The notes under the pieces: generated by a model | Databases searched by the model: none | What the model saw: the letters and a program-made list of their open reading frames with translations, nothing else | Told to the model about the DNA's origin: nothing | Made by a program: the position numbers and the translations under genes | Assembly: GCF_012932145.1 (NCBI RefSeq) | Contig: NZ_MWOK01000030.1 | Coordinates: 1-38,570 of the forward strand | Source of the DNA: Acidovorax sp. SRB_14 | GTDB taxonomy: Bacteria; Pseudomonadota; Gammaproteobacteria; Burkholderiales; Burkholderiaceae_C | Length of the DNA: 38,570 nucleotides | Reading direction: 5' to 3' | Shown: piece by piece, positions 29,548 to 37,210 of the stretch | Position numbering within the stretch: the stretch's first letter is position 1 | How the letters are laid out: every line of letters starts with the position of its first letter

Positions 29548-30045
29548 ATGACACCCATCCAGATCGGTGTGGTCATGGGTTCCAGCAGCGACTGGGACAC
29601 CATGCAGCACGCAGTAGAGATTCTCCAGCACTTTGGCATTCCGCACGAGGCGCGGGTGGTTTCGGCGCACCGCATGCCCGACGACATGTTCGCCTACGCC
29701 GAAGGCGCGGCCGCGCGCGGCCTCAAGGCCATCATCGCCGGCGCGGGCGGCGCCGCCCACCTGCCGGGCATGATCGCCGCCAAGACCCCGGTCCCGGTGC
29801 TCGGCGTGCCGGTGGCCAGCCGCCACCTGCAGGGCCTGGACTCGCTCTACAGCATCGTGCAGATGCCCAAGGGCGTGCCGGTGGCCACGTTCGCCATCGG
29901 CAGCGCCGGCGCGGCCAACGCGGCGCTGTTCGCCGTGGCGCTGCTGGCCAATGAAGACCCCGAGCTGCGCCAGCGCCTGAACGCTTTCCGCGCTGCGCAG
30001 ACCGAGATCGCACGCGGCATGGCCCTGCCGCCCGCCGCGCCATGA
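29548..30045 (+). CDS. purE: 5-(carboxyamino)imidazole ribonucleotide mutase
   Basis: 165 residues, normal for class I PurE. It converts N5-CAIR to CAIR in purine synthesis. [17 protein letters not shown] is the phosphate-binding loop. [30 protein letters not shown] and PVLGVPV follow in the standard order. ATG at 29548. It overlaps purK by ATGA (30042-30045), so the two are translationally coupled. It is divergent from cnoX; the 104-bp gap shows no clear promoter apart from a TAAAAT near 29490. Confidence 0.97.
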   Translation: MTPIQIGVVMGSSSDWDTMQHAVEILQHFGIPHEARVVSAHRMPDDMFAYAEGAAARGLKAIIAGAGGAAHLPGMIAAKTPVPVLGVPVASRHLQGLDSLYSIVQMPKGVPVATFAIGSAGAANAALFAVALLANEDPELRQRLNAFRAAQTEIARGMALPPAAP

Positions 30046-31211
30046 CGCCGGCGCCACGTCCTCTTCTGCCCGGCGCCACGCTGGGCGTGCTCGGCGGCGG
30101 CCAGCTCGGGCGCATGTTCGTGCACGCGGCGCAGGCCATGGGCTATTTCACGGCCGTGCTCGACGCCGACCCCGCCAGCCCGGCCGGCCTGGTGAGCCAC
30201 CACCACATCCAGGCCGGCTATGAAGATGCCGCCGGCCTGGCCGAGCTCGCGCGCCTGAGCGACGCCATCACCACCGAATTCGAGAACGTGCCGGCCGCCG
30301 CACTGGCCGCCCTGGCGGCGCAGCGCCCGGTGGCCCCGGCCGCCAGCGCCGTGGCCGTGGCGCAGGACCGCGCGCAGGAAAAGGCCCACTTCGTGCGCTG
30401 CGGCGTGCCGTGCGCGCCCTATGCCGTGATCGAAACCGCCGCGCAACTGGCGGCCGTGCCGGCCGATCTGCTGCCGGGCATTCTGAAAACTGCGCGCATG
30501 GGCTACGACGGCAAAGGCCAGGCGCGCGTGGCCACGGCCGCCGAGCTGGCCGCTGCCTGGGAGGCGGTCGACCGCGTGCCCTGCGTGCTCGAAAAAATGC
30601 TGCCGCTGGCGCTCGAATGCTCGGTGATCGTGGCGCGCGGTGCCGACGGCATGGTGGTGCACCTGCCGGTGCAGCGCAACCTGCACCGCGACGGCATCCT
30701 GGCCGTGACCGAGGTGTATGAGTCAAATCTGCCCCAAACGCTTGCGGCACAAGCGGTAGAAGCTGCGGTATCGATAGCAAACGGCCTGCAGTACGTGGGC
30801 GTGCTGTGCGTGGAGTTCTTCGTGCTGGAGGACGGCCGCCTGGTGGTCAATGAGATCGCGCCGCGCCCGCACAACAGCGGCCACTACAGCCAGAACGCCT
30901 GCGATGTCTCGCAGTTCGAGCTGCAGGTGCGCACCCTGGCCGGCCTGCCGCTGACGCAGCCGCGCCAGCACAGCGCCGCCGTCATGCTGAACCTGCTCGG
31001 CGACCTGTGGTTTGCCCACGGCGCGGCGGCGCGCACGCCGCCGTGGGACCAGATCCTGGCGCTGCCCGGCACGCACCTGCACCTGTATGGCAAGCACGAC
31101 GCCAAGCGCGGCCGCAAGATGGGCCACCTGAACATCACCGCACCGACGGCCGCCGCAGCACGCGCCACGGCGCTGCAGGCCGCAGAGCTGCTCGGCCTGC
31201 CGGCGTTCTGA
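30042..31211 (+). CDS. purK: 5-(carboxyamino)imidazole ribonucleotide synthase
   Basis: 389 residues. It is an ATP-grasp enzyme making N5-CAIR from AIR, bicarbonate and [23 protein letters not shown] is the N-terminal signature. [15 protein letters not shown] is the ATP-grasp glycine loop, and [19 protein letters not shown] is the active-site block. Residues about 228-246 are encoded by an antisense copy of the 54-bp repeat (30725-30778), lying just before the conserved [12 protein letters not shown], with no obvious change in length. It starts inside the purE stop and is followed by sua5 after 11 bases, so purE-purK-sua5 is probably one operon. Confidence 0.97.
   Translation: MTPAPRPLLPGATLGVLGGGQLGRMFVHAAQAMGYFTAVLDADPASPAGLVSHHHIQAGYEDAAGLAELARLSDAITTEFENVPAAALAALAAQRPVAPAASAVAVAQDRAQEKAHFVRCGVPCAPYAVIETAAQLAAVPADLLPGILKTARMGYDGKGQARVATAAELAAAWEAVDRVPCVLEKMLPLALECSVIVARGADGMVVHLPVQRNLHRDGILAVTEVYESNLPQTLAAQAVEAAVSIANGLQYVGVLCVEFFVLEDGRLVVNEIAPRPHNSGHYSQNACDVSQFELQVRTLAGLPLTQPRQHSAAVMLNLLGDLWFAHGAAARTPPWDQILALPGTHLHLYGKHDAKRGRKMGHLNITAPTAAAARATALQAAELLGLPAF
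30725..30778 (-). repeat. 54-bp dispersed repeat, copy F (inside purK, antisense)
   Basis: The minus-strand head is GCTATCGATACCGCAGCT. The tail has CGCTT/AAGCG arms and ends GCAGATTT; 23 of the 36 tail positions match copy B by eye. It is antisense to purK and in the same relative frame as copy C in proA. Confidence 0.7.
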
Positions 31212-31222
31212 AAGGTCCCCCG

Positions 31223-32233
31223 ATGATTCTGGACGGCCAGCTTCCTGCTTCCATTGCCGCTGCGGCGCGCACGCTGCGCCGCGGCGCGCTGCTCGGCCTG
31301 CCGACCGAAACCGTCTACGGGCTGGCCGCCGACGCCGGCAGCGACGCGGCCGTCGCGCAGATCTTTGCCGCCAAGGGCCGGCCCAGCGACCACCCGCTGA
31401 TCGTGCACGTGGCCGACGCGGCGGGCATCGCCCACTTCGCCAGCGAGCTGCCGGCCTTCGCCCAGGCTCTGGTCGACGCCTTCTGGCCCGGCCCGCTGAC
31501 CCTCATCCTGCCGCGCCGCCCCGGCGTGGCCACGGCCGCCACGGGCGGGCAGGACAGTGTGGGACTGCGCTGCCCCTCGCACCCGGTGGCCCAGGCCGTG
31601 CTGCGCGCCTGCGCGGCCGACGACCCGGCCCTGGGCGGCGCGCCCGTCTGGGGCGTGGCCGCGCCCAGCGCCAACCGCTTCGGCCGCGTCAGCCCGACCA
31701 CGGCCGCGCATGTGGAGGACGAACTCGGCAGCGACCTGCTGGTGCTCGACGGCGGCGCCTGCACCGTGGGCATCGAAAGCACGATCGTCGACTGCACGCG
31801 CGGCGTGCCGGTGCTGCTGCGCCCCGGCGCCATCACGCGCGACCAGATTGAGGGCGCCTGCGGCCTGCGCCCGCTCTCGAAAGAGGAGCTGCCTGCGCAG
31901 ACCCCGCGGGCCTCTGGCACGCTTTTGGCGCATTACGCGCCGAACGCCAAGGTGCGGCTGATGGACGCCCAGGCCCTGCAGGCCGGGCTCGACGTGCTCG
32001 GCGCCGACGCCGCCCACCTGGCGGTGTACGCGCGCACGCCGCTGCGCACGGCCGCGAGCGGCGTGCTGCTGCGGCGCATGCCGGGCGACGCCGAGGCCGC
32101 CGCGCAGCAGCTGTTCGCCGTGCTGCGCGGCTTTGACGACCAGGGTGCGCGCCTGGTCTGGATCGAGACCCCGCCCGCGTCGCCCGACTGGGAAGGCGTG
32201 CGCGACCGGCTGCAGCGCGCCGCGGCCGCCTGA
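31223..32233 (+). CDS. sua5: L-threonylcarbamoyladenylate synthase (Sua5 type)
   Basis: 336 residues, the long form with a C-terminal Sua5 domain, unlike short TsaC/YrdC (about 190). It makes threonylcarbamoyl-AMP from threonine, bicarbonate and ATP for the t6A modification of tRNAs. The YrdC domain shows RRGALLGLPTETVYGLAADA, FAAKGRPSDHPLIVHV, FWPGPLTLILPRR and APSANRFGRVSPTTAAHV. The linker SGTLLAHYAPNAKVRL is typical of Sua5. AAAGG upstream of the ATG at 31223 serves as the ribosome site. TsaB, acting later in the same pathway, is encoded 5 kb downstream. Confidence 0.95.
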   Translation: MILDGQLPASIAAAARTLRRGALLGLPTETVYGLAADAGSDAAVAQIFAAKGRPSDHPLIVHVADAAGIAHFASELPAFAQALVDAFWPGPLTLILPRRPGVATAATGGQDSVGLRCPSHPVAQAVLRACAADDPALGGAPVWGVAAPSANRFGRVSPTTAAHVEDELGSDLLVLDGGACTVGIESTIVDCTRGVPVLLRPGAITRDQIEGACGLRPLSKEELPAQTPRASGTLLAHYAPNAKVRLMDAQALQAGLDVLGADAAHLAVYARTPLRTAASGVLLRRMPGDAEAAAQQLFAVLRGFDDQGARLVWIETPPASPDWEGVRDRLQRAAAA

Positions 32234-32240
32234 TGCCTGT

Positions 32241-32296
32241 TTTACATGCGCTGATTTTGCGTCGTTAAACTAGCCCCCACTTTTCTGGAGAAATAC
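32241..32296 (+). promoter_or_regulatory. probable promoter and ribosome site of the GDSL-like lipoprotein gene
   Basis: TTTACA (32241-32246), an 18-bp spacer and TTAAAC (32265-32270) form a moderate sigma-70-like pair. GGAG (32287-32290) lies six bases before the ATG at 32297. Confidence 0.4.
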
Positions 32297-33229
32297 ATGG
32301 CAGCAAATTGGATGCGCCGCACCGTTCTGGTCGCCGCATGTGCGTCGGCAGCGTTGCTCGCGGCCTGCGGTTCGAGCACCATCGAATCGGCGCTCACGCC
32401 CGACCGTTTCGTTGCCTTGGGCGGTGCCCTCAACGACCTGGGGAAACAGGGCTCAAGCAACCCCAACAACTGGGCGCAGCAGCTCGCCTCACGCTACGAC
32501 AATGCGATCCCGCCCGTGGCGTTGGGCAGCCAGAGCGTCGCGCCTGGAAACGCACGCATTACTGCTAAACCTGATGCTGTCGGAAATGCGAGCACCTTAA
32601 CTCTTGAAGAGCAGATCAACCAAATTCCAGCCGGCAGTTTGGGCGCCGACAACTTGGTGTTCATCAGCGCCGGGATCAGCGACTTGATCGCGGGCATGGC
32701 GGCCGTCCACGCCGAAAAGCTCACCCGACCCGAGATGGTGGCTGTGGCACGCAAGGCCGGACAAGACTTGGCGATGCAGGTGCGCCGCCTCGTCAATGCA
32801 GGGGCCAAGCATGTGGTGGTGACAGGCACTTACGACTTGGGCAAGACGCCCTGGGCCACGGACATCGATGAGGTAACCCTACTGCACGACGCCAGCAGCG
32901 CCTTCAATGAAGGCTTGCTGGTGAACATGGTCGATCTGGGTGCTAATGTGCTGTATGTGGATTCCGCCTACTTCGTCAACTTGCTCATAAGCTCTCCTGG
33001 CTCCTACGGGTTTGACAACGCCACGACCCCGGTTTGCACCTCGAAAGATGCCGACAACAGCAATAGCATCGGCATCGGCACCGGCCAAGTCAGTTCGGCG
33101 CTGTGCACTACCGGCACCTTACGCGCCAACCCGGAGAAGTATGTGTTTTCTGACCCGGTTTACCTGACCCCCGCAGCCCAACGTCAGCTGGGCAACTACG
33201 CTTACGACCGGCTGCACGCGCGTTGGTAA
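32297..33229 (+). CDS. GDSL/SGNH hydrolase-like lipoprotein lacking catalytic residues
   Basis: 310 residues with a lipoprotein signal ending LLAAC (Cys24). The overall layout recalls secreted GDSL/SGNH esterases, but all three catalytic blocks are altered. Block I (GDSL-S/D) is LGGALNDLG, with Ala44 where the nucleophile Ser should be. Block III (GxND) is GISD, residues 126-129. Block V (DxxH) is DPVY, residues 286-289, with Tyr for His. It may be a binding or structural protein rather than an esterase. I recall similar proteins in relatives with the same block-I loss, but this is unchecked. Its base composition is visibly lower in GC than its neighbours, which hints at transfer or faster drift. 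It ends at a 54-bp perfect palindrome. Confidence 0.75.
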   Translation: MAANWMRRTVLVAACASAALLAACGSSTIESALTPDRFVALGGALNDLGKQGSSNPNNWAQQLASRYDNAIPPVALGSQSVAPGNARITAKPDAVGNASTLTLEEQINQIPAGSLGADNLVFISAGISDLIAGMAAVHAEKLTRPEMVAVARKAGQDLAMQVRRLVNAGAKHVVVTGTYDLGKTPWATDIDEVTLLHDASSAFNEGLLVNMVDLGANVLYVDSAYFVNLLISSPGSYGFDNATTPVCTSKDADNSNSIGIGTGQVSSALCTTGTLRANPEKYVFSDPVYLTPAAQRQLGNYAYDRLHARW

Positions 33230-33232
33230 GCC

Positions 33233-33286
33233 GGCAGTGCCCGCAAAAAAGCCGACCCGCGGGTCGGCTTTTTTGCGGGCACTGCC
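33233..33286. terminator. perfect 54-bp palindrome, bidirectional terminator
   Basis: Each strand reads the same: 27-bp arms meet with no spacer. The inner part (AAAAAAGCCGACCCG and its complement) is a classic terminator stem with A and T runs. The outer part (GGCAGTGCCCGC) extends it beyond the T run. It lies three bases after one stop and one base before the ompW stop, serving both convergent genes. Confidence 0.9.
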
Positions 33287-33287
33287 G

Positions 33288-33983
33288 TCAGAACGTATAA
33301 CCCGCCGCGATCGTAAGCACCGCTGGACGGAAGCGGATGTCAACGTTGCGCGACACGCCGCCGGTGGTAGTCGTGAGCTTTGTTTTGACGCGCGCGGTCG
33401 CGAGCGCGCCCGTGATGGACCAGCGCTCGTTGACTTGGTAGCTCACGCCCACCTGCCCCGCCAGGCCCCAGGAATCGCTCAGGCGGATGTCGGTGGGACC
33501 GCCGTTGAGCGCGTTGCCCGCAGCCGTGGAGGTGCGCTTGTCGAACTTGGTGTAGTTGATCCCCAGGCCGACGAAGGGCCGCCACGCACTGCTCGCATCG
33601 CCGAACTTGTAGTTGAAGAACAGCGTCGGTGCAACCTGGCGCACCTCGGCGACCTTCTGGCCGTTGAAGGCCGCGACGTTCGGCGGCAGCCCGGAGGCGA
33701 TCTTGGCATTGATGTCGTGCGTGGGCGGGTAGCCCAGCGCCAATTCGAGCTCCATGTTGGGGTGGAGCGCATACGCGAGCGACAGGAACAGCGTGGACTG
33801 GTTCTCCACCTCCAGGCTGATGCCCGAAGGCGGGCCGGGCAGCAGGGGGCCCACCGCATCGCTGGCCGAAGAATGGGGCGCGATATGGGTCGCGCCGACG
33901 CGCAGGGTGATTTGAGCGGAGGCCGTGCCGCACAGCGCGAGCAGCGCGGCGCCGGTCAGGGCGCGGAATACGAATCGGGTCAT
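33288..33983 (-). CDS. ompW: OmpW family outer-membrane protein
   Basis: 231 residues. The signal peptide is MTRFVFRALTGAALLALCGTASA. The mature protein has alternating beta-strand pattern and ends in AAGYTF with a terminal Phe, as outer-membrane barrels do. OmpW features include ITLRVGATHIAPHSS, the hydrophobic LFLSLAYALHPNMELELALGY, PTLFFNYKFGD, WRPFVGLGINYTKF and WGLAGQVGVSYQVNERW. OmpW forms an 8-stranded barrel that passes small hydrophobic molecules. The ATG at 33983 has AAGGAG seven bases upstream. It lies 23 bp after the hydrolase gene, probably in one operon. Confidence 0.92.
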   Translation of the reverse strand: MTRFVFRALTGAALLALCGTASAQITLRVGATHIAPHSSASDAVGPLLPGPPSGISLEVENQSTLFLSLAYALHPNMELELALGYPPTHDINAKIASGLPPNVAAFNGQKVAEVRQVAPTLFFNYKFGDASSAWRPFVGLGINYTKFDKRTSTAAGNALNGGPTDIRLSDSWGLAGQVGVSYQVNERWSITGALATARVKTKLTTTTGGVSRNVDIRFRPAVLTIAAGYTF

Positions 33984-34006
33984 GGAGATGCTCCTTGCGG
34001 CGGCTT

Positions 34007-35566
34007 TCAACCACCCGACGCCAGTACCTGCTGGAAGAATGCGCGGGCTGCGGCATTGCAGAACGGCGGCACCAGCGTGCCGTGGTAGGCCTGCACCACC
34101 GCGTTGGCGCCGCCCTGCCCGGCCACATTGGCCTTGGCCTGGGCAAAGCCCGCCTTGGCGGCTGCGAACGGATCGGCGGCGCCACCCGCAGGCGAATCCA
34201 CGTCCAGCACCGTCAGCAGACCGGCCGGCAGCGCCAGCGGCGAGGGTGCGGACCACAGGCCCTGCATGAGCTTGGTGTTGAGGTCATAGAACACCGTGGG
34301 GTCGGCTTTGCCGCCGCACAGCATGACGGGCCGCAGGGGCGCCCAATTGCGCAGGTCGTTGGCCTTGAAGGCCTTGCGCATGGGGTGTGCGGGCGTGGCG
34401 GCCTGGCCGCCCGTGGTCAGACTCGGCACGGCGCCATCGGGGTTGACGATCGCGTCCTGCAGATAGGACAGGCGCGAGGCGTTGTTGATCAGGTTGTTGG
34501 TGCCAAAGCCCAGCGCGAACAGCGGCGCCAGCTCGGGCGGCGTGGTCGGTGGCGTGATGCCGGCGAAGATCGGCGCGGGCGGTGTGCTGCTGAACAGCGC
34601 GGTCTGCGGCAGCTTGCCCTGGCTGAACAGCGTGGCCACCGGGGTCAACGAGGGCAGCAGCGTCTCGATGCCGGTGGCGTAGGCTGCCTCATAAATGTCG
34701 GAAGGCTGGCTGTAGATGTTGCCGTAGGCCTTCTGGTAGCTCGTGGCCAGCAGAGGCGTGAACACCGTTGCGCCCAGATTCACATTGCCGTAGTAGACGG
34801 CGTCGCCGAAGGCGCCCAGGGCGTACGGGCCGGACATGGGCGCGGAGGCCGTCACCGGCAGGCCCGCGGCCTGCAGCGCGCGGTGCGTGGCCATGGCGAC
34901 GTGGCCGCCTTGCGAATAGCCCGTGATCAGCAGCTTGCCGGCGTCCTGGCCGCCGATGTTTGGCAGGGCCTTGCGCGCAGCCGTGAGCGCGTCGATCATT
35001 TCCTTGGACTGCTGGTCGGCGTTCAGATAGGGGTGGTAGCCGAGCTTGGACACGTCGTAGCCCGCGTAGTTGGGCGCCACCACGATGAAGCCCTGAGCCG
35101 CGTACATCGCTGCCAGCAGCGAGCCTTCCGAGGCACCGGGGCGGCTGGCCTCGGTGATGTCAGCGATGTTGTAGGCCTTGTCGGTCGTGGTGCCGTGCGC
35201 GTACAGCACCACGGGGCGCGCGCCGCTGCACTGCGGATCGGTGCCCGAAGGCACCATCAGAGCGCCCGAAGCATTCGTGGCCTCGCTGGCACCACCGACG
35301 GTGCCGTACTCGATGTAGTGCACATTCACGCCGCATTTGGGCGCACCGGCCACTGCCAGCAGGCTCTGGCCGCTCGGGCTGGCGGCAAGCCGGTCCTTGA
35401 ACTCGCCAGCGCTCAGCGCCGTGACGCGCAGCGGGGGATTGAACATGAGGGAGCCGCGCGCACCGCTCAGGTCGGTGGACGTGCTGCCGCCCGGATCGGA
35501 GCCTCCGCCACATGCCGTCAGCAATGCTGCGGCGCTGGTCAGGGTCCACAGTGTCCATTTGGTCAT
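34007..35566 (-). CDS. alpha/beta hydrolase lipoprotein (secretory lipase-like)
   Basis: 519 residues. The signal peptide ends LLTAC with Cys19 as a lipidation site, and a Gly/Ser-rich linker follows. The alpha/beta hydrolase parts are VVLYAHGTTTDK (oxyanion region), the APNYAGYDVSKLGYHPYL block, and the nucleophile elbow ITGYSQGGH with Ser218. Candidate Asp is in CGGKADPTVFY and His in VQAYHGTLV near the C-terminus. The length and layout recall secreted lipases/esterases of the LIP type; the substrate is unknown. It precedes ompW by 23 bp, which suggests joint handling of a hydrophobic compound (inference). A 12-base palindrome lies 22 bases before the ATG. Confidence 0.85.
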   Translation of the reverse strand: MTKWTLWTLTSAAALLTACGGGSDPGGSTSTDLSGARGSLMFNPPLRVTALSAGEFKDRLAASPSGQSLLAVAGAPKCGVNVHYIEYGTVGGASEATNASGALMVPSGTDPQCSGARPVVLYAHGTTTDKAYNIADITEASRPGASEGSLLAAMYAAQGFIVVAPNYAGYDVSKLGYHPYLNADQQSKEMIDALTAARKALPNIGGQDAGKLLITGYSQGGHVAMATHRALQAAGLPVTASAPMSGPYALGAFGDAVYYGNVNLGATVFTPLLATSYQKAYGNIYSQPSDIYEAAYATGIETLLPSLTPVATLFSQGKLPQTALFSSTPPAPIFAGITPPTTPPELAPLFALGFGTNNLINNASRLSYLQDAIVNPDGAVPSLTTGGQAATPAHPMRKAFKANDLRNWAPLRPVMLCGGKADPTVFYDLNTKLMQGLWSAPSPLALPAGLLTVLDVDSPAGGAADPFAAAKAGFAQAKANVAGQGGANAVVQAYHGTLVPPFCNAAARAFFQQVLASGG

Positions 35567-35588
35567 CCGCTGCCTCCAGTCCCAGATC

Positions 35589-35600
35589 GAACGATCGTTC
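35589..35600. promoter_or_regulatory. 12-bp palindrome upstream of the hydrolase gene
   Basis: GAACGATCGTTC is a perfect palindrome 22 bases upstream of the hydrolase start, within the 101-bp gap to dacB's stop. Its form is like operators of TetR-family repressors. No TetR gene is in the window. Confidence 0.5.
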
Positions 35601-35667
35601 TTGAGCCAAAACGATGTTACGACCGCACAAGCCTCGCTTAGGGGCGGGAAACTACCAGTCTGGCGCC

Positions 35668-37101
35668 TCAGTTGGAACCGCTGTCTGTCAGGCCATCGCG
35701 CGCCGTCCAGTCGATCAGCGCATCGAACCCGGCGCGCGCCGCCGCTGCGTTGGCGTGGTTGACCATGGCCACGAGCACATAGCGGCGGCCGCTAGCGGCA
35801 TGCACATAGCCGGCCACGGCGGCCACGTCGCGCAGGCTGCCGGTCTTGAGGTGGGCGCTGCCCACCGCGCGGCTCTGGCTGCGGCGCAGCGTGCCGTCCA
35901 TGCCCGCGATGGGCAGGGAGGACAGCAGCTCAGGCATCACCGGCGCGGCCCAGGCGGCCTGCAGCATGCGCGCCAGGGCCTGGGCGCTGATGCGCGCCTC
36001 CCGGCTCAGGCCGGCGCCGTTGTCGACCACGGGCGGGTCGGCGTCGCCAAAGCGGCCGCGCCACCACTGGCGCAGCGCATCGCGCGCCCCCTCGGGGGTC
36101 GCCACGCCATTCTTATGCAGGGCCAGCGTCAGGAACAGCTGCTGCGCCATGACGTTGTTGCTGTATTTGTTGATGTCGCGCACCACCTCGGCAAGCGCCG
36201 GCGAGGTGGCGCTGAAGGCGGGCTGCAGGCCCGCCGGCACCGGGCCCTCGCGCACCGTGCCGGTGAGCTGGCCGCCGAGTTCGCGCCACAGGCCCTCCAC
36301 GGCACGCGCCGCATGGGCACGCGGGTCGGCATAGGCCACGGCCCAGCTGCGCTCGCCACAGGCCGCCGGATAGACGCCGGCAAAGCCCATGCGCGCGGGG
36401 TCGGACAGTTCGGCGCGCAGGCCGGCGCGCCAGTCGCCACAGGCCGCGCCCGCCGCCGCCAGCGGCAGCGCGGCCTGCAGCTGCACGCCGGCCAGCGGCG
36501 GATCGAACTGCACGCGCGCCTGGCCGGCGAGCGCATCGGGCACGAACCCCATCACCACCGACTTGTAATTGATCAATAGCGCATCGGGCGCGGCGTTGTA
36601 GGGCCGCAGCGGCTCGCCGTCGAACTGCGCCGGAGCGTGCACCGGCACCGCGAAGGCCGAGCGGTCGAGCACGATGTCGCCCTCGATGGCCTGGATGCCC
36701 TGGCCCTGCAAGCGCCGCAGCAGCAGCCACAGGCGCTCCATGACCAGCTTGGGGTCGCCCTGGCCCCGGAGATAGACGTTGCCGCGCAGGCGGCCGCCCT
36801 GCGCCACGCCGTCCACATAGACCGGCGTGTTCCACACATAGGCCGGCCCCAGCAGGTCCAGCCCGGCAAAGGTGGTGACCAGCTTCATGACCGAGGCCGG
36901 GTTCATGGGCACCTGCGCGCGGTGCGCCAGGCGCGGTGCGGCGCCGCCCTCGGCCGGGGCGACGAGCACCGAGATGGCGTCGCGCGGCACCTGGGCGCGC
37001 GCCAGCGCGGCGTCGACCCCGGGCGGCAAGGGCGCTGGCGCGGCAGCGGCCACGCACCAGGACACGGCCAGTGCACAGAAAACGGACAGACGCGGCAACA
37101 T
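35668..37101 (-). CDS. dacB: D-alanyl-D-alanine carboxypeptidase/endopeptidase (PBP4)
   Basis: 477 residues (E. coli DacB 477). It is a periplasmic class C low-mass penicillin-binding protein that trims and cleaves peptidoglycan cross-links. The signal peptide is MLPRLSVFCALAVSWCVAAAAP. Catalytic motifs are SVMK (Ser70-Lys73 in NPASVMKLVTT), SNN (314-316 in NKYSNNVMAQQ) and KTG (419-421 in HLKTGSLRD). An extra domain lies between the first two motifs, as is normal for PBP4. ATG at 37101. It is divergent from tsaB, with 109 bp between them. Confidence 0.95.
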   Translation of the reverse strand: MLPRLSVFCALAVSWCVAAAAPAPLPPGVDAALARAQVPRDAISVLVAPAEGGAAPRLAHRAQVPMNPASVMKLVTTFAGLDLLGPAYVWNTPVYVDGVAQGGRLRGNVYLRGQGDPKLVMERLWLLLRRLQGQGIQAIEGDIVLDRSAFAVPVHAPAQFDGEPLRPYNAAPDALLINYKSVVMGFVPDALAGQARVQFDPPLAGVQLQAALPLAAAGAACGDWRAGLRAELSDPARMGFAGVYPAACGERSWAVAYADPRAHAARAVEGLWRELGGQLTGTVREGPVPAGLQPAFSATSPALAEVVRDINKYSNNVMAQQLFLTLALHKNGVATPEGARDALRQWWRGRFGDADPPVVDNGAGLSREARISAQALARMLQAAWAAPVMPELLSSLPIAGMDGTLRRSQSRAVGSAHLKTGSLRDVAAVAGYVHAASGRRYVLVAMVNHANAAAARAGFDALIDWTARDGLTDSGSN

Positions 37102-37210
37102 GGCGCCAGTTTACGGGGCCTGCCACGGCCGCCTGGGCCAGCGCCGATAATCGGGGCTGGGCGCACCGCGCCATGGCACCGGTCCCGCCCGCCTCCGACT
37201 CTTTCGCACC

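Noticed and set aside
36566-36589. GCTATTGAT on the minus strand in dacB as another 54-bp repeat
   Set aside because: Only the first nine bases match; there is no AGCT at position 15-18 and no tail arms. The codons are those expected for the conserved LLINYKS.
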